A stretch of DNA of 64,000 bases from Cladophialophora immunda (taxonomy: Eukaryota; Ascomycota; Eurotiomycetes; Chaetothyriales; Herpotrichiellaceae), in NCBI RefSeq assembly GCF_000835495.1, contig NW_015622546.1:2544883-2608882 (forward strand), in the 5' to 3' direction. Shown here piece by piece: positions 52,076 to 61,719 of the stretch. Below the pieces are notes generated by a model. It did no database searches, was not told the origin of the DNA, and worked only from the letters and a program-made list of their open reading frames with translations. A program made the position numbers and the translations under genes. How positions within the stretch are numbered: position 1 is the first letter of the stretch; each line of letters starts with the position of its first letter.

Positions 52076-53842
52076 TCAACCCCATGGATTATCGAAAGGA
52101 TCCGATGTGCCTCCAAATCCTCCACTACTTTTGGCGGGCGGGGCCACTGGCGTCTGTGTTGTAGAAGCTGAGGTCCATCCTCCAAAGTCCTCGTCGGCTG
52201 TGACTGACGCCTGTCGCACTGGTTTGTTGCTCGACGAAATTGGCTCTCCCCATCCTCCATGGATGTCATTCGGCGTAATGTGGGCTGGTGGTCTTCCCAA
52301 ATCGACCTTGGGCTGCGCTGGCTTCGCAGGTGTCGGGTCCGGCGCCCCCCAAGGGCTGTTATCGTTACTTGAAGCCCACGGGTCGAACATTGATGAGCTG
52401 GTTTGAGGTACCGCTGGCGCTTTGAACGGTTGGGGAGCCGGCTTTGGGGTTGACGCGGGCTGCGCAGACAGATTGAAAGGTGAACTAAAGGTCGAGCTGC
52501 TGATGGTTGGTGGCGACACTTGTGGGGCGGGTGCCGGTTTTGGTGGCGACGCAGGTGTCGAGCTGGCAAAGCCGCCAAAGTCGTCAGCCGCGAATAGGTC
52601 AGCAGGGATAGAGGTAGCAGAAGGTCTAGATGCTGGGGCGGGTGCAGGTTGCGGAGGCGGAGACCTTTGGGTAAAAGAGAAATCTAGTCCATTTGAGGCA
52701 GAGGGCGAGGTGACAGTTGGCTTCACAGCGGGTGCTTTGGAGGGAAGGGCGTCGAAGAAACTGCCACCACTCAGGGGAGGCGGCGATGTCACCTGGGGTG
52801 CAGAGGGTGTGGCTTTCGGCGCTGCAACGGGACTGGTCAAGCTTCCGAAGGCGGAGAACGCAGACGACGGCTGTGGAGCAGGGGGTTTTGTGGTTGTTGG
52901 ATTCGGGAAGCTCAATCCACTAAAGGCATCGGCAAGCCCTCCAAATGCATCTTGCTTCGCTGGTAAGGGTGATGTTGCCATTCCTCCAAATGATGGCTGA
53001 CGATCATGCTGAGGCTGGGGTGCAGGTTGAGGTTTAGGAGCAGCAGAATATAATGAGAGGATTGAACTCTTCAGGTCCCCTCTGGGATTCGAAGAGGCTG
53101 GAGGATTAGACGCTGCGCTCGAAGGTCGACCAAGACCACCTGATGAGGGGCCGCCAAAGAAATCCAGCCCAAGCAGAGAATCTTGTGGTTTCGCAGCGGG
53201 TTTTGGAGCCGGAGCCGGAGCCGGTGGACCAGTTCGTGTGGGTTTCGAGTCAGGGATGTCTGCTGTATTCGGCCTGACTGGTGGAGCTGGAGCGAAGTCG
53301 TCGAAAAGATTCACATTTGCAGCAGGTCGAGGCTGCGGAGGTGGTTGAGTGGACGCTTGACGCTGAGAAGCCGACCTCTCAATTTTGGCCTTCTCTTGCA
53401 CAATATTCAAGGGCATGTTATCGTCACCTTCTGCGTCTAGCGTCGAGGGATCAGGCATGGGGCCGTCCATTACCCATCTCTTGGACTCGTACTTTGTGCG
53501 TATGAAGTTCTCAATCTTCGCCTCAGATGGCACGTGCCCCGGAGCCAACTTGGCCTCCCAGTATTTGTTTGCTCTTGTGTTGCCCCATTTCAGGACGCTT
53601 TGTAGTTGCTCGTCTGTCCAGGCATCCAGGTCAACCGACTTGACCCGACTGATATGAGTACCCATCCCTCGATGAATGCCTGAACATCGAATACAGATGA
53701 ATACCCCGAGATTCCAGCTTGCCCATCGTGGATGTTTGTTTCTTTTGCAGTCGGCGCAGACTTTATTTCCTTCGAGTTTGACGAGGGCTTTGAGGGTTTG
53801 GGCATTCTGTGCCGCCCTGTCATTAGCGGGCCGTCGAGACAT
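52076..53842 (-). CDS. AGE2: Arf GTPase-activating protein, Age2/SMAP type
   Basis: Stimulates GTP hydrolysis on Arf GTPases in trans-Golgi/endosome traffic. 588 aa, intronless, ATG at 53842. The ArfGAP zinc finger occupies about residues 15-130: C29-x2-C32-x17-C50-x2-C53 within CADCKRNKHPRWASWNLGVF and ICIRCSGIHRGMGTHISRVK, with the Arg of GIHRG as arginine finger. The 17-residue spacing is as in yeast Age2. DAWTDEQLQSVLKWGN and NKYWEAKLAPGHVPSEAKIE follow. The remaining 440 residues are Pro/Ala/Phe/Ser-rich and disordered, with repeated short F-containing segments (GLDFFGG, DLFAADDFGGFAS, GGFGGTSDPFDNPWG) that could bind clathrin-adaptor proteins. Confidence 0.94.
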   Translation of the reverse strand: MSRRPANDRAAQNAQTLKALVKLEGNKVCADCKRNKHPRWASWNLGVFICIRCSGIHRGMGTHISRVKSVDLDAWTDEQLQSVLKWGNTRANKYWEAKLAPGHVPSEAKIENFIRTKYESKRWVMDGPMPDPSTLDAEGDDNMPLNIVQEKAKIERSASQRQASTQPPPQPRPAANVNLFDDFAPAPPVRPNTADIPDSKPTRTGPPAPAPAPKPAAKPQDSLLGLDFFGGPSSGGLGRPSSAASNPPASSNPRGDLKSSILSLYSAAPKPQPAPQPQHDRQPSFGGMATSPLPAKQDAFGGLADAFSGLSFPNPTTTKPPAPQPSSAFSAFGSLTSPVAAPKATPSAPQVTSPPPLSGGSFFDALPSKAPAVKPTVTSPSASNGLDFSFTQRSPPPQPAPAPASRPSATSIPADLFAADDFGGFASSTPASPPKPAPAPQVSPPTISSSTFSSPFNLSAQPASTPKPAPQPFKAPAVPQTSSSMFDPWASSNDNSPWGAPDPTPAKPAQPKVDLGRPPAHITPNDIHGGWGEPISSSNKPVRQASVTADEDFGGWTSASTTQTPVAPPAKSSGGFGGTSDPFDNPWG

Positions 53843-55369
53843 TGAGATTCAAGCGTCCGTGACGACTTGGTGAGGGGGGGGATTGCTGGAGGGCACGGCT
53901 ATCAAGTCGAAGGAGGCCGAAGTCTAAAAAGTCGGAGGACTCCCAAGAGACAGGAGTGCAAGGTTAACTCGCCAACTGGTTGAAGTCAGAGAATGGATCG
54001 TTCACGCAGTGTGGTCCGCAATGACGGATAAGTTCCAAGTGGCCCTTGCCTGCCGAGTTGGAATGACAGAATTTCAATGTCAGCGCTCGCGCCAGTTTCT
54101 GGGGATGTGCCCGTACCCGCCGCTTTAGAAGCTGGACGGCAACTCTTCACGTGATTGCGCGTCGATTTCTAACAACGCGGCCCTGCCGTTCTTTGCTTTC
54201 GCTCCTCTATTGCTGAAATCATGCCTCTGAGCTTCAAGTCGGTAATTCTTGTCTGTCACCGAGCCGAGTCCGTCTGCTTGTTATCGCAAGCACAGTCTCG
54301 CCCGATTGGTGATCTTTTAGTGGTGATTCTGGCTATAGCCGTTGTTGTGGATGATACTGAGGGGACCTGGGCGTTGACGGTCACATCCCGACAAGGCTTT
54401 CCGCGACGTGTTATGCTTCAGTCGTCCCAATACTGACATTGTCCAGGATCTATCCGTATAGCACGAAGCTCAGAAACTCACAAATAACGGAAAGACTTGA
54501 CTTTGCCAGGTGAGCACTCAAGGCTGCAAGAAAACCGCAATGGTCCGTCCAGCCATAAACGCAGTCCTTACCTCTTGCTTGCGCGCCCTTCTCGAGCCTG
54601 AGCAGTCGCATTGCTATAACGAAAGAAATGATCCATCGAGGCAAGACGACGCGTAAGGTGTCCGGCGAAGCAATTCATGGTGATTCAGAGGTCAGTCTTG
54701 AGAACTCCCTCTCTGCGCCTTGTCGATACCCTGGAAAGACGGAGTCGAGATTCAGGGGTCTCTTGCTCGAGTATTACCCATTGGCGTCTTGCCCATTGAG
54801 CAGACGTTATCTGGTCCCTCGATTGGCGAAAGAGCTGCAAAATGAGCAGTACCGTTATCTATCCTCTTCGCGATGTCTCAAGCAAGGAGGGTTGGCCAAA
54901 GGAATCTCTTTGATGGATCCCACCACATACGCTTTCGAGTCAGCCTCAGCATCATCGGTGATTTCTAATGCCCACTCAAATCCCTTCATTTCATTTGTCT
55001 CTTCTCTGCACACTGCGTGACCTTCTGGTTCCGCCAATCGGCAAGATCCTAGTCATTGATCCCGACGCGCTCCCACATGAGGAAGCAAGTCTGCTCGAAG
55101 ACGTTGACAATCTCCTGTGAGCGATTACTAAGTAAATGACTGATCGGATAACTATATTATTACTGATGGTAGAAACTTAGAGTTTCTTCCACGTATATAT
55201 GCGGGTGTATAACTGTGCTAGCCTGGTCGCAGTAGTGGCTACCAAGTCGCGCTAATGACTGCCAAGCCACAGCTCGATAGTGCCTAAACGGCACGCTCTT
55301 GGCACTTGATTCAGGCTCTTCAGATAGCCCTGGTTGTGTGGTTGATGGCGATAGATTTGGTCCTAATTG
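53843..55369. other. 1.5-kb intergenic region
   Basis: Upstream of ArfGAP (minus) and downstream of PRPP synthetase (minus). An ATG frame at 54628-55020 (+) has no family resemblance. A short near-repeat (agtggctaccaagtcgcgctaatgactgccaagccac) lies near 55233-55270. Confidence 0.4.
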
Positions 55370-56744
55370 TCAATTACCGGGACACCACCGGGACACCCGG
55401 CGATTCTTACAAGAAGAGCTGCGATATCCTATACCACGATTAGCTCGGGCCTCAACCTGTGTAAACGCTGCCACTAACGATTCACCATAGTGTGTCCTCC
55501 TGATAGCCTCGCCGAGCATGGCGGATACATCCATGGTTCGTATCTTACTGCACTCCCTTGCACGCTGTGAAAGAGGTATCGTATTCGCCACGACAATCTC
55601 GTCCAGGGCACTATTCTCGATCACGTCGATTGCTCTGCCACTCAGAAAGGCATGCACGACCAGTGCGATGCATTTTTGGGCGCCGTTCTCGGTGAGAATC
55701 TTCGACGCAAGGGCAATCGTCCCGCATGTATCTGCGATGTCGTCGATAATGATGGCAGTCTTGCCCGTGACGTTGCCGACAAGGATCATGCGTGAGACCT
55801 CGTTCGCAATCTGGCGTTCTTTATGGATCAAGGCAAAATCCACTTTGAGCTTGTCTGCGATGTAGGTCGCCCTGAATCGGAGAGACGGTTAGTTCTTGTT
55901 CCATGGAAATGTGATCCAATGCTACCTTTTGGCACCACCGGCGTCAGGCGAAACGATGACCACATTGTCGATCTCGTAGTGCTGCTGGATATAGTCTCTC
56001 ATTGTGGTTTCAGCGTAGAGCTACGAGACAAATTCAGTAAGACAAAGTGAAAAGGAGCACATGGACATCTCACACTAATTTCAGATCAGCAATGTTGGAT
56101 CTCAGGACTGGAGAGTAATGGTGCCATACTTATCCACTGGAATGTCGAAGAAACCTTGAATCTGGGAAGCGTGAAGGTCCATTGTCTGAGCTTCGGAGTC
56201 AGCGTTGAAAGCTTCTGTCTATACCAGTAATTCTCAGCCCTCACAATCACATGGTTGCATCCTGCAGTCTGGAGCATATTGGCAACGAGTTTAGCCGTGA
56301 TCGGTGCTCTGCTTCTGTCCTTCTTGTCTTGCCTGGCATAGGGAAAACAAGGTAGGACAACGGTGATCTGGCGTGCTGAAGCAATCTTGCAGGCGTTGAT
56401 GGTAATGAGCAACTCCATCAACAGGTCGTTCACCGGCTCAGCCGCTGTTTGGATGATAAAGACATCTTGATCCCGGACGGAATCGACCACGGTCACTATG
56501 GTCTCGCCATTTGCGAAACGTCGCGTTTGAAGTTCCCCGATGGGCCTTGTGATCCTTGCGCCTGAGTCAATATGACTGTTGCAGCAGAATTGCTTGGAAG
56601 AGAGCGGCAGACTTTTTAGAGATGAGCTCGGCCAGCTCAGGGTGGCTGCTTCCTGCACTCAGATCAGTATACTATCGGGGTATCAACACTGGAACTTTGG
56701 TATAGGTCCATACCTGCGAGGATCTTTAGCGTGCTTCCCAGCAT
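55370..56744 (-). CDS. PRS: ribose-phosphate pyrophosphokinase (PRPP synthetase)
   Basis: Makes 5-phosphoribosyl 1-diphosphate from ribose 5-phosphate and ATP for nucleotide, His and Trp synthesis. Exons: 56714-56744, 56613-56652, 56245-56554, 56130-56185, 56074 (one base), 55926-56020, 55370-55871; 1,035 nt, 344 aa. Order of motifs: MLGSTLKILAGSSHPELAEL, RRFANGETIVTVVDSVRDQD, PCFPYARQDKKDRSRAPITA, CNHVITMDLHASQIQGFFDI, then PVDNLYAETTMRDYIQQHYE, SPDAGGAKRATYIADK (catalytic flexible loop), and the PRPP-binding IIIDDIADTCGTI. The Asn of VDN needs the single-base exon. Intron 2 has an unusual GTCTGC donor but restores the expected 10-residue spacer before RRFANGE. The C-terminus runs about 25 residues beyond the usual end after THYGES. 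Confidence 0.85.
56074..56074 (-). other. single-nucleotide exon (T) between two introns in the PRPP synthetase gene
   Basis: Minus-strand order: ...gtggataa | gtatgg...gctgatctgaaattag (56075-56129, 55 bp) | t | gtgaga...ttactgaatttgtctcgtag (56021-56073, 53 bp) | ctctacgct... Joining gives gat aat ctc tac, D-N-L-Y, exactly the family's VDNLYAE. Both flanking introns have good donors, branch-like ctgat/ctgaa and acceptors, and the usual size here. Confidence 0.7.
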
Positions 56745-56874
56745 CAGGGCCACAGTCTTGTGGGTTTTATCTAAGGTTCTGGCATTCGAGGCTACAGCTG
56801 CGACCTTCAACTACCTATCGATGCCGGCGCACGGAGTGGGCTTTCTTTAGTAACATGCATTGCCTCTTCAAGAC

Positions 56875-57081
56875 ATGGCGCAGTCCCATCTCTGGACGAC
56901 TCTGGTTGACTCATTCCACGCTCATCTCCCCACCTTTGTCGATGGGGAAGACCGTCCACACTCACCGCCTACTTGGACCTTGGATCGTTCTTCTCCGCGC
57001 CTCCCCACCTTTGATCCCAAAGCATTCGAGCTGGAACGGCCGGGCAGACCCGTGGGCCTAACGGAGGGCACCGAAGACTAG
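56875..57081 (+). CDS. possible small protein, unrecognised
   Basis: 68-aa ATG frame (MAQSHLWTTLVDSFHAHLPT, then Pro-rich, ending GLTEGTED) in the divergent space between PRPP synthetase and the HAD gene. Composition is protein-like but no family is recognised; it may instead be an upstream ORF or untranslated. Confidence 0.3.
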   Translation: MAQSHLWTTLVDSFHAHLPTFVDGEDRPHSPPTWTLDRSSPRLPTFDPKAFELERPGRPVGLTEGTED

Positions 57082-57199
57082 TTTGTGGGCTATCACTCTT
57101 TCAATGGGGGTCCTCTACGATATCTCCCTCGACTCTGTTCGCACGTCAGGTTGAACCCAATCGCCAATTCAATCCTCTTTACACCTGATCTCTGCAACA

Positions 57200-58063
57200 A
57201 TGGCGCTGCCGATGCCTGAGCCCACCATTCCTCCATTGCCGTTACCACACTACAAGGTCATATCTTTCGACATCTACGGCAGCTTGATTGAATACAAGGC
57301 TCACATCGTCCGGGCATTCCAGCCTCTGCTCTCTCGTCTTCCGCCTTCGTCCCCGTATCTGGACCCAACGCCTTTGTCGAGCGAGGTGCCAAACAGCAAT
57401 ACTATCGGCTCGATCCAGTTTCTCAAGCTATTCCAGCAGCAAGAGGACCTGATCAAACTAGAGAAGCCCGTACGACGATTTGATAAGATTCTGTCCGAGA
57501 TCTGGCGACGGATAGCACGCGAACTGCAAGTCGAGAGCAGCGAAGATGAAGCCCTTAACTTTGGGAGTGAGGCGGTGATTTCGTCGTGGCCTTGTTTTCC
57601 AGGCACCATCAGAGCCTTGAGGCAGCTCCAGAGGAACTACCGCCTCGTAGCGTTGTCCAATATTGACCGCTTCGCCTGGTATATCACGTCATCTTCACCA
57701 ACGAGCGGACTTGGCGACGTGAGCTGGTGGAAGGTGTTTACGTCTGAGGATTTTGGAGGCGACGCGGCACGACTGGACGAGACGAGGCTGGAGACTTTAG
57801 TCAACTACTGCGCCAAGTACGGCGTGCAGAAGAACGAGATCCTTCACGTTGCTCAGAGCCTTGGTCACGACCACGCGCCCGCGAAACGGCTGGGTCTGAG
57901 TAGTGTCTTCCTGATCGGCGATGGACCCCGATGGGGCAAGGAAGCGGAAAGCAAGATGGTCCTGGAGAAGGAACTGGTCGGGTATGCGTGGAGATGTCAG
58001 AACCTTCAGGAATTCGCCGAGCTCGTCGAACGGGCGTGGGACAACGTGACTCCGATTGAATGA
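57200..58063 (+). CDS. HAD-superfamily hydrolase (haloacid dehalogenase type II-like)
   Basis: Predicted phosphatase or dehalogenase with a Rossmannoid HAD core; substrate unknown. 287 aa, single exon. Motif I is ISFDIYGSLIEYK with nucleophile Asp24, in the D-x-Y-G form of L-2-haloacid dehalogenases. A helical cap (about 45-120) follows. Motif II is RLVALSNIDRFAW, the Ser/Asn pattern of the group. The motif III Lys region lies near 190-215, and motif IV is LGLSSVFLIGDGPRWG. In ascomycetes such proteins are usually unassigned small-molecule hydrolases. It starts 455 bp from the divergent PRPP synthetase start. Confidence 0.85.
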   Translation: MALPMPEPTIPPLPLPHYKVISFDIYGSLIEYKAHIVRAFQPLLSRLPPSSPYLDPTPLSSEVPNSNTIGSIQFLKLFQQQEDLIKLEKPVRRFDKILSEIWRRIARELQVESSEDEALNFGSEAVISSWPCFPGTIRALRQLQRNYRLVALSNIDRFAWYITSSSPTSGLGDVSWWKVFTSEDFGGDAARLDETRLETLVNYCAKYGVQKNEILHVAQSLGHDHAPAKRLGLSSVFLIGDGPRWGKEAESKMVLEKELVGYAWRCQNLQEFAELVERAWDNVTPIE

Positions 58064-58434
58064 TTTCAACACGGCCGGAGCGCCCCAAGAGGAGCCACCG
58101 CTGATGTTTCGCGATGCTTGGGTTTTTGCCAGGGATGAACGGTCTGGACATTGTAGCACAGGGTAATTGCGCCGTGTACCGAATGAAGAATTCTCATTCA
58201 ACCAACCAACCATCAGTTCTTGTAGTTCAAAGAGGTTCAAAGAATTCCTCTCGTTGCCGTCGCGTGTCATCGATACAGCATATGTGGATATGACTATTCG
58301 ACACGATAGGCTTCAGTTTCGCGAGACAAGTCAGGATATGGCATTGTATGATCTAAGAAGCCACATCAAATCTATGATTTTGGGCAACCCGGGCCAAAGC
58401 AGCGCGACTCCGCCTCTATTTCCGAAGCCAGGTA
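58064..58434. other. short intergenic stretch between convergent genes
   Basis: 3' flanks of the HAD hydrolase (+) and the Gal80-like oxidoreductase (-). Nothing else seen. Confidence 0.5.
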
Positions 58435-59550
58435 TCACGAATTAGTCGCCATGGACGCCCAGAATTCATCCAGCAGCTCGTGCCGCTTCACCGCCAGGTC
58501 GAAATCGCCGTATCCTTCCCCCGAGGCATACGCCTCGTAGAGCCGACCGATGTTCTGCCCTTGGTTCGGCAGCCGCGTCCACTCGTCCCCTCCTTCGTCG
58601 ACGGCAATATCCTCCACCGTCTTGGTCTCCAGGTTGTACAGTCGAACGCTGAGCGCCTTGGCCATCTGGGGTCCCGCGCTGGCGAAATCCACCAACAAGA
58701 CGGCCCTCGTGCCGTAGATCTCCCAGGTCGAGCCGGGGGCGTCGAGAAATCTGGCTCCGCTGCGCAGGTGGAAGCTCAGCACCGCCGGCGGCTCGCGGGC
58801 GAATTGGCCCTGCAGCAGGATTTGATCCGGCGTGTCCTTTTCGTAGAGTTCCGGTGACAACGTCCCATCCGCCCTTTTGATGGGCATCTTCGGTCGGAGG
58901 TTGACGGCCAGGGGTTTGTAGCTGCCGGGTTTGAGCTCCCCCACGGCGAAGAGGATGGAGTCAAGTGCGTGGCCGCCGTAAATGGTCAGCGGATTGGCGC
59001 CGACCTTCCGTTGCAGGAAATGAGAGTATCGTTCGTCAGCGGCGTTGTCTTGCCAGTTGTTGATGACCCCGTGGTAATGGACGCTGTGGATCTCCCCCAA
59101 GGCGCCGGAGTCGACCAGCTCTTTGATCTTCCTGATTGACGGCGACGCCCGAGCCTGGAATCCAATCATAGTTCGAACGCCGTTCTCGTTGGCCAGGGCG
59201 GCGATCTTCCTCGCCTCTTCCGTGGTGGTAGCCAAGGGCCATTCAACAAAGACGTTCCGTTTGGCCTTCAGGGCCGGCACCACCACGTCGTAGTGGCTGT
59301 CGACCCGTGTCGACACGACGAAGAGGTCGACATTGGGGTCCGCGGCGATGCCGTCGTAGGAGTCATACGCCTGGACCGTCTCGGGGAGATTGTGCGCCTT
59401 GATGGCTGCCTTGGTGGACTCGAGCGTCGAATTGCACATGGCCACAATCTCGAAATTCGGGGACGAGGCGAGCCGTGGCAGATGAGCCAGGGCCGCCCAG
59501 GCCCCCGGCTTGCTGGATAGGCCGACTATTCCCACCCGAATTTTCCCCAT
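58435..59550 (-). CDS. Gfo/Idh/MocA-family oxidoreductase, Gal80-like
   Basis: NAD(P)-binding dehydrogenase-fold protein, 371 aa, single exon. N-terminal Rossmann: VGIVGLSSKPGAWAALAHLP, then VDLFVVSTRVDSHYDVVVPA and NVFVEWPLATTTEEARKIAA. The EWP triad, in place of the EKP of active members, is seen in Gal80 and its fungal relatives. A second EWP-neighbouring Lys is absent, so catalytic activity is doubtful. The C-terminal alpha/beta domain contains HYHGVINNW and IYGGHALDSILFAVGE. Fungal members are either sugar oxidoreductases or Gal80-like sensors; the sequence alone cannot decide. It is divergent from the DUF1688 gene 651 bp away. Confidence 0.9.
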   Translation of the reverse strand: MGKIRVGIVGLSSKPGAWAALAHLPRLASSPNFEIVAMCNSTLESTKAAIKAHNLPETVQAYDSYDGIAADPNVDLFVVSTRVDSHYDVVVPALKAKRNVFVEWPLATTTEEARKIAALANENGVRTMIGFQARASPSIRKIKELVDSGALGEIHSVHYHGVINNWQDNAADERYSHFLQRKVGANPLTIYGGHALDSILFAVGELKPGSYKPLAVNLRPKMPIKRADGTLSPELYEKDTPDQILLQGQFAREPPAVLSFHLRSGARFLDAPGSTWEIYGTRAVLLVDFASAGPQMAKALSVRLYNLETKTVEDIAVDEGGDEWTRLPNQGQNIGRLYEAYASGEGYGDFDLAVKRHELLDEFWASMATNS

Positions 59551-60201
59551 TTTGTCGTTATGTCCTGGGCTATAGCATGCAGGTATAAGGTCGGGTCGTG
59601 CGCGGTGAATTGGTCCAGCGGCGTTCAGTTCTCTCTCTTTTTCTGTGCACGTTCTAATCTTCGAGGGATGCGGATGCGGATTTGCTTTTCCATACAGCGC
59701 CGCGGAGCCTATAGCTTTTCGTGCTTGGAGGTGATTGAATTACAACTGGGGCCAGGTTTCCTGCTTAGAAGTGGAGAGGGTATTAAACAGTCAATCGATC
59801 TTGAACTGCAGCGCAAAGCTCTCGGCGAGTGACCGTTCGAGGTTCGGGCATAGACACAGCAAAGGATGGACAGCAGGTCATCCGGCTCGTTGAGTGGGGA
59901 GCATCGTGGCACCTCATAACGGTCCCCATCCTTGACTCAAATAGGAAACGCAACCCTGAACCTCGAGGACGCATCCAACACGTGTCAACATGTAGATGCA
60001 ACTTGCCCTAGCCTGTGCTGATTTTCAAAGGACAACAACTCAGGCACCCTCGAGCCGATTATCGCCGGGAAGGGAATAACAAAAGGATCTGTGATTAATC
60101 CGGTGTCGACCAGGTATGTTATCGTCGCGGAGCTTGGTCACTGTCCGGCAAGGGTGATTAAGTTGGATCCTTTTCAACACAGACAGAAGACCGCGACGAC
60201 A
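59551..60201. other. divergent promoter between the Gal80-like and DUF1688/URC4 genes
   Basis: 650 bp with no gene, probably carrying the regulatory sites of both divergent genes. Short ORFs here are compositional. Confidence 0.5.
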
Positions 60202-61719
60202 ATGGCGAGCAGCCAGACCCCGTACTTGGAGATTAGCGAGATCCTGTCGTTGGAGAGCGTTCGATCGCAAGCGCAGCATGTTCTAGACGCCGCGAGGAAC
60301 GGGTCCTTGAACCATTTCGACTTCGACGAAGGTCGGATGCCAGAAGTCGCGGATTTTGTCCTATCTATTATCTCGGTTGGTTCTTACAATACTCCTAAAC
60401 TTGAAAAATCCAGACCCCCACTGACCAGGTCTTTTGTTTCCCCCTTTTGAACAGCGTGATTTCGGCCCAGACAAGTACGACCAGATCCCCCCTCACGGGC
60501 GGTGGCAGCAGTTCAACGTCGGCAACCATGAACGAATTGCCCCGCTCCTGGAGGAATGGACGGGCCAAGGCTGCGACAAGACCGAGCTCGCACGTCGGAT
60601 GGTCGACTTGTTGTTCGTCTCCGTTTTAATGGACGCTGGCGCCGGCGATGTCTGGCAGTTCAGAGAGCCCGGGACCGGGCAAACGTTCGGGAGGAGTGAG
60701 GGCATCGCGCTGGCGACCCTTCACATGTTCTTGGCCGGGAAGTTCCAATCGCAGGGTGCCAGTGGCCACTTCGTTGACGGTATGTTGCTCGGCGACCTCC
60801 CGCGAGGGTCCCAGTTCGCAGGACTGCTCTGACTTGGACAGCTCGTGGGCTCGCCGACATGAGCCAACAGACAATGGAGCAGGGGTTCCAGATCTCGCCT
60901 AAGAATGAGATGACTGCCTTTTCGTCTCGAGTGGTTCTGTTGAATCGACTCGGCGTGTCACTGCTCAACCTCGCTCCCGTCTTCGGAGCAACAGGGCGTC
61001 CTGGCAATCTTGTTGGTAAGCAAGTCTGAGCATATCATTCTCTCTATCACTACGACCTATCTGATAACCCGACGACAGACTACCTGCTTGACAACTCGGC
61101 ACAATCGAATGTCCTCGACTTTGCCTTCCTGTGGCGTACATTGCAGCAATTGCTTCTCCCTGTCTGGCCAGAAAACCGGCCGCACATCGCTGGGCGACCA
61201 ATAGGTGACGCATGGCCTCTCCGAGTGCTTGCCCAGCGTGCCGAGGCGACAGGGGATAAACGCCTCACCAGCAACATTCAACCCTTCCACAAGTTGACCC
61301 AATGGCTCGCTTACTCGCTAAAGGTGCCGTTCATGAGATTGCTTGATCTTCGATGGAGCAACGAGCACCTCAGCACTGGTCTCGCCGAGTACCGTAACGG
61401 GGGCATCTTCTTGGACATTCCAGTTTTGCGGCTGAAGCCAGAGGCCTTGGAAAAGGGGCAGAAACTCTCGGGCCAGGAGTTACCTCAGTTTGAGGCAACA
61501 GGCGATGAAATCGTCGAGTGGAGGGCGATGACGGTTGCCCTTCTGGACGAGCTTCACAACATTCTCCTGGCACGGTTGAAGGCGCAGAAAGTCTCCTTGA
61601 GTCTGGGACAGATGCTGGAGGCCGGTACATTCAAAGCCGGCCGAGAGCTGGCGGCGAAGTTCAGGCCTTCGACCAGATCCAGTCCCATCCTGATATCTGG
61701 GGATGGAACTCTTTTCTGA
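60202..61719 (+). CDS. URC4: DUF1688 protein, URC4-like (uracil catabolism)
   Basis: Family of URC4, a component of the fungal URC pyrimidine-degradation pathway; the reaction is not settled. Exons 60202-60375, 60455-60779, 60842-61015 and 61079-61719 give 437 aa, all in phase. Conserved blocks: RDFGPDKYDQIPPHGRWQQF, ELARRMVDLLFVSVLMDAGA, GDVWQFREPGTGQTFGRSEG, GLADMSQQTMEQGFQISPKN, NIQPFHKLTQWLAYSLKVPF, TGLAEYRNGGIFLDIPVL, VEWRAMTVALLDEL, LEAGTFKAGRELAAKFRP, and SGDGTLF near the end. This matches the full family length. Expected cellular role: cytosolic enzyme step after uracil ribosylation (family knowledge, not seen here). Confidence 0.9.

Noticed and set aside
52422..53000. 192-residue Gly/Ala-rich + strand frame
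   Set aside because: Antisense shadow of the Pro/Ala-rich tail of the ArfGAP; composition mirrors that tail.
54628..55020. 130-residue ATG-started frame on the + strand
   Set aside because: Protein-like only in parts, no family, no splice continuation; insufficient support for a gene.
56021..56137. A single intron from donor cca|gtggat to gtag|ctc in PRPP synthetase
   Set aside because: It keeps frame but deletes the invariant V-D-N residues and uses a poor donor; the two-intron model with a one-base exon explains the conserved sequence better.
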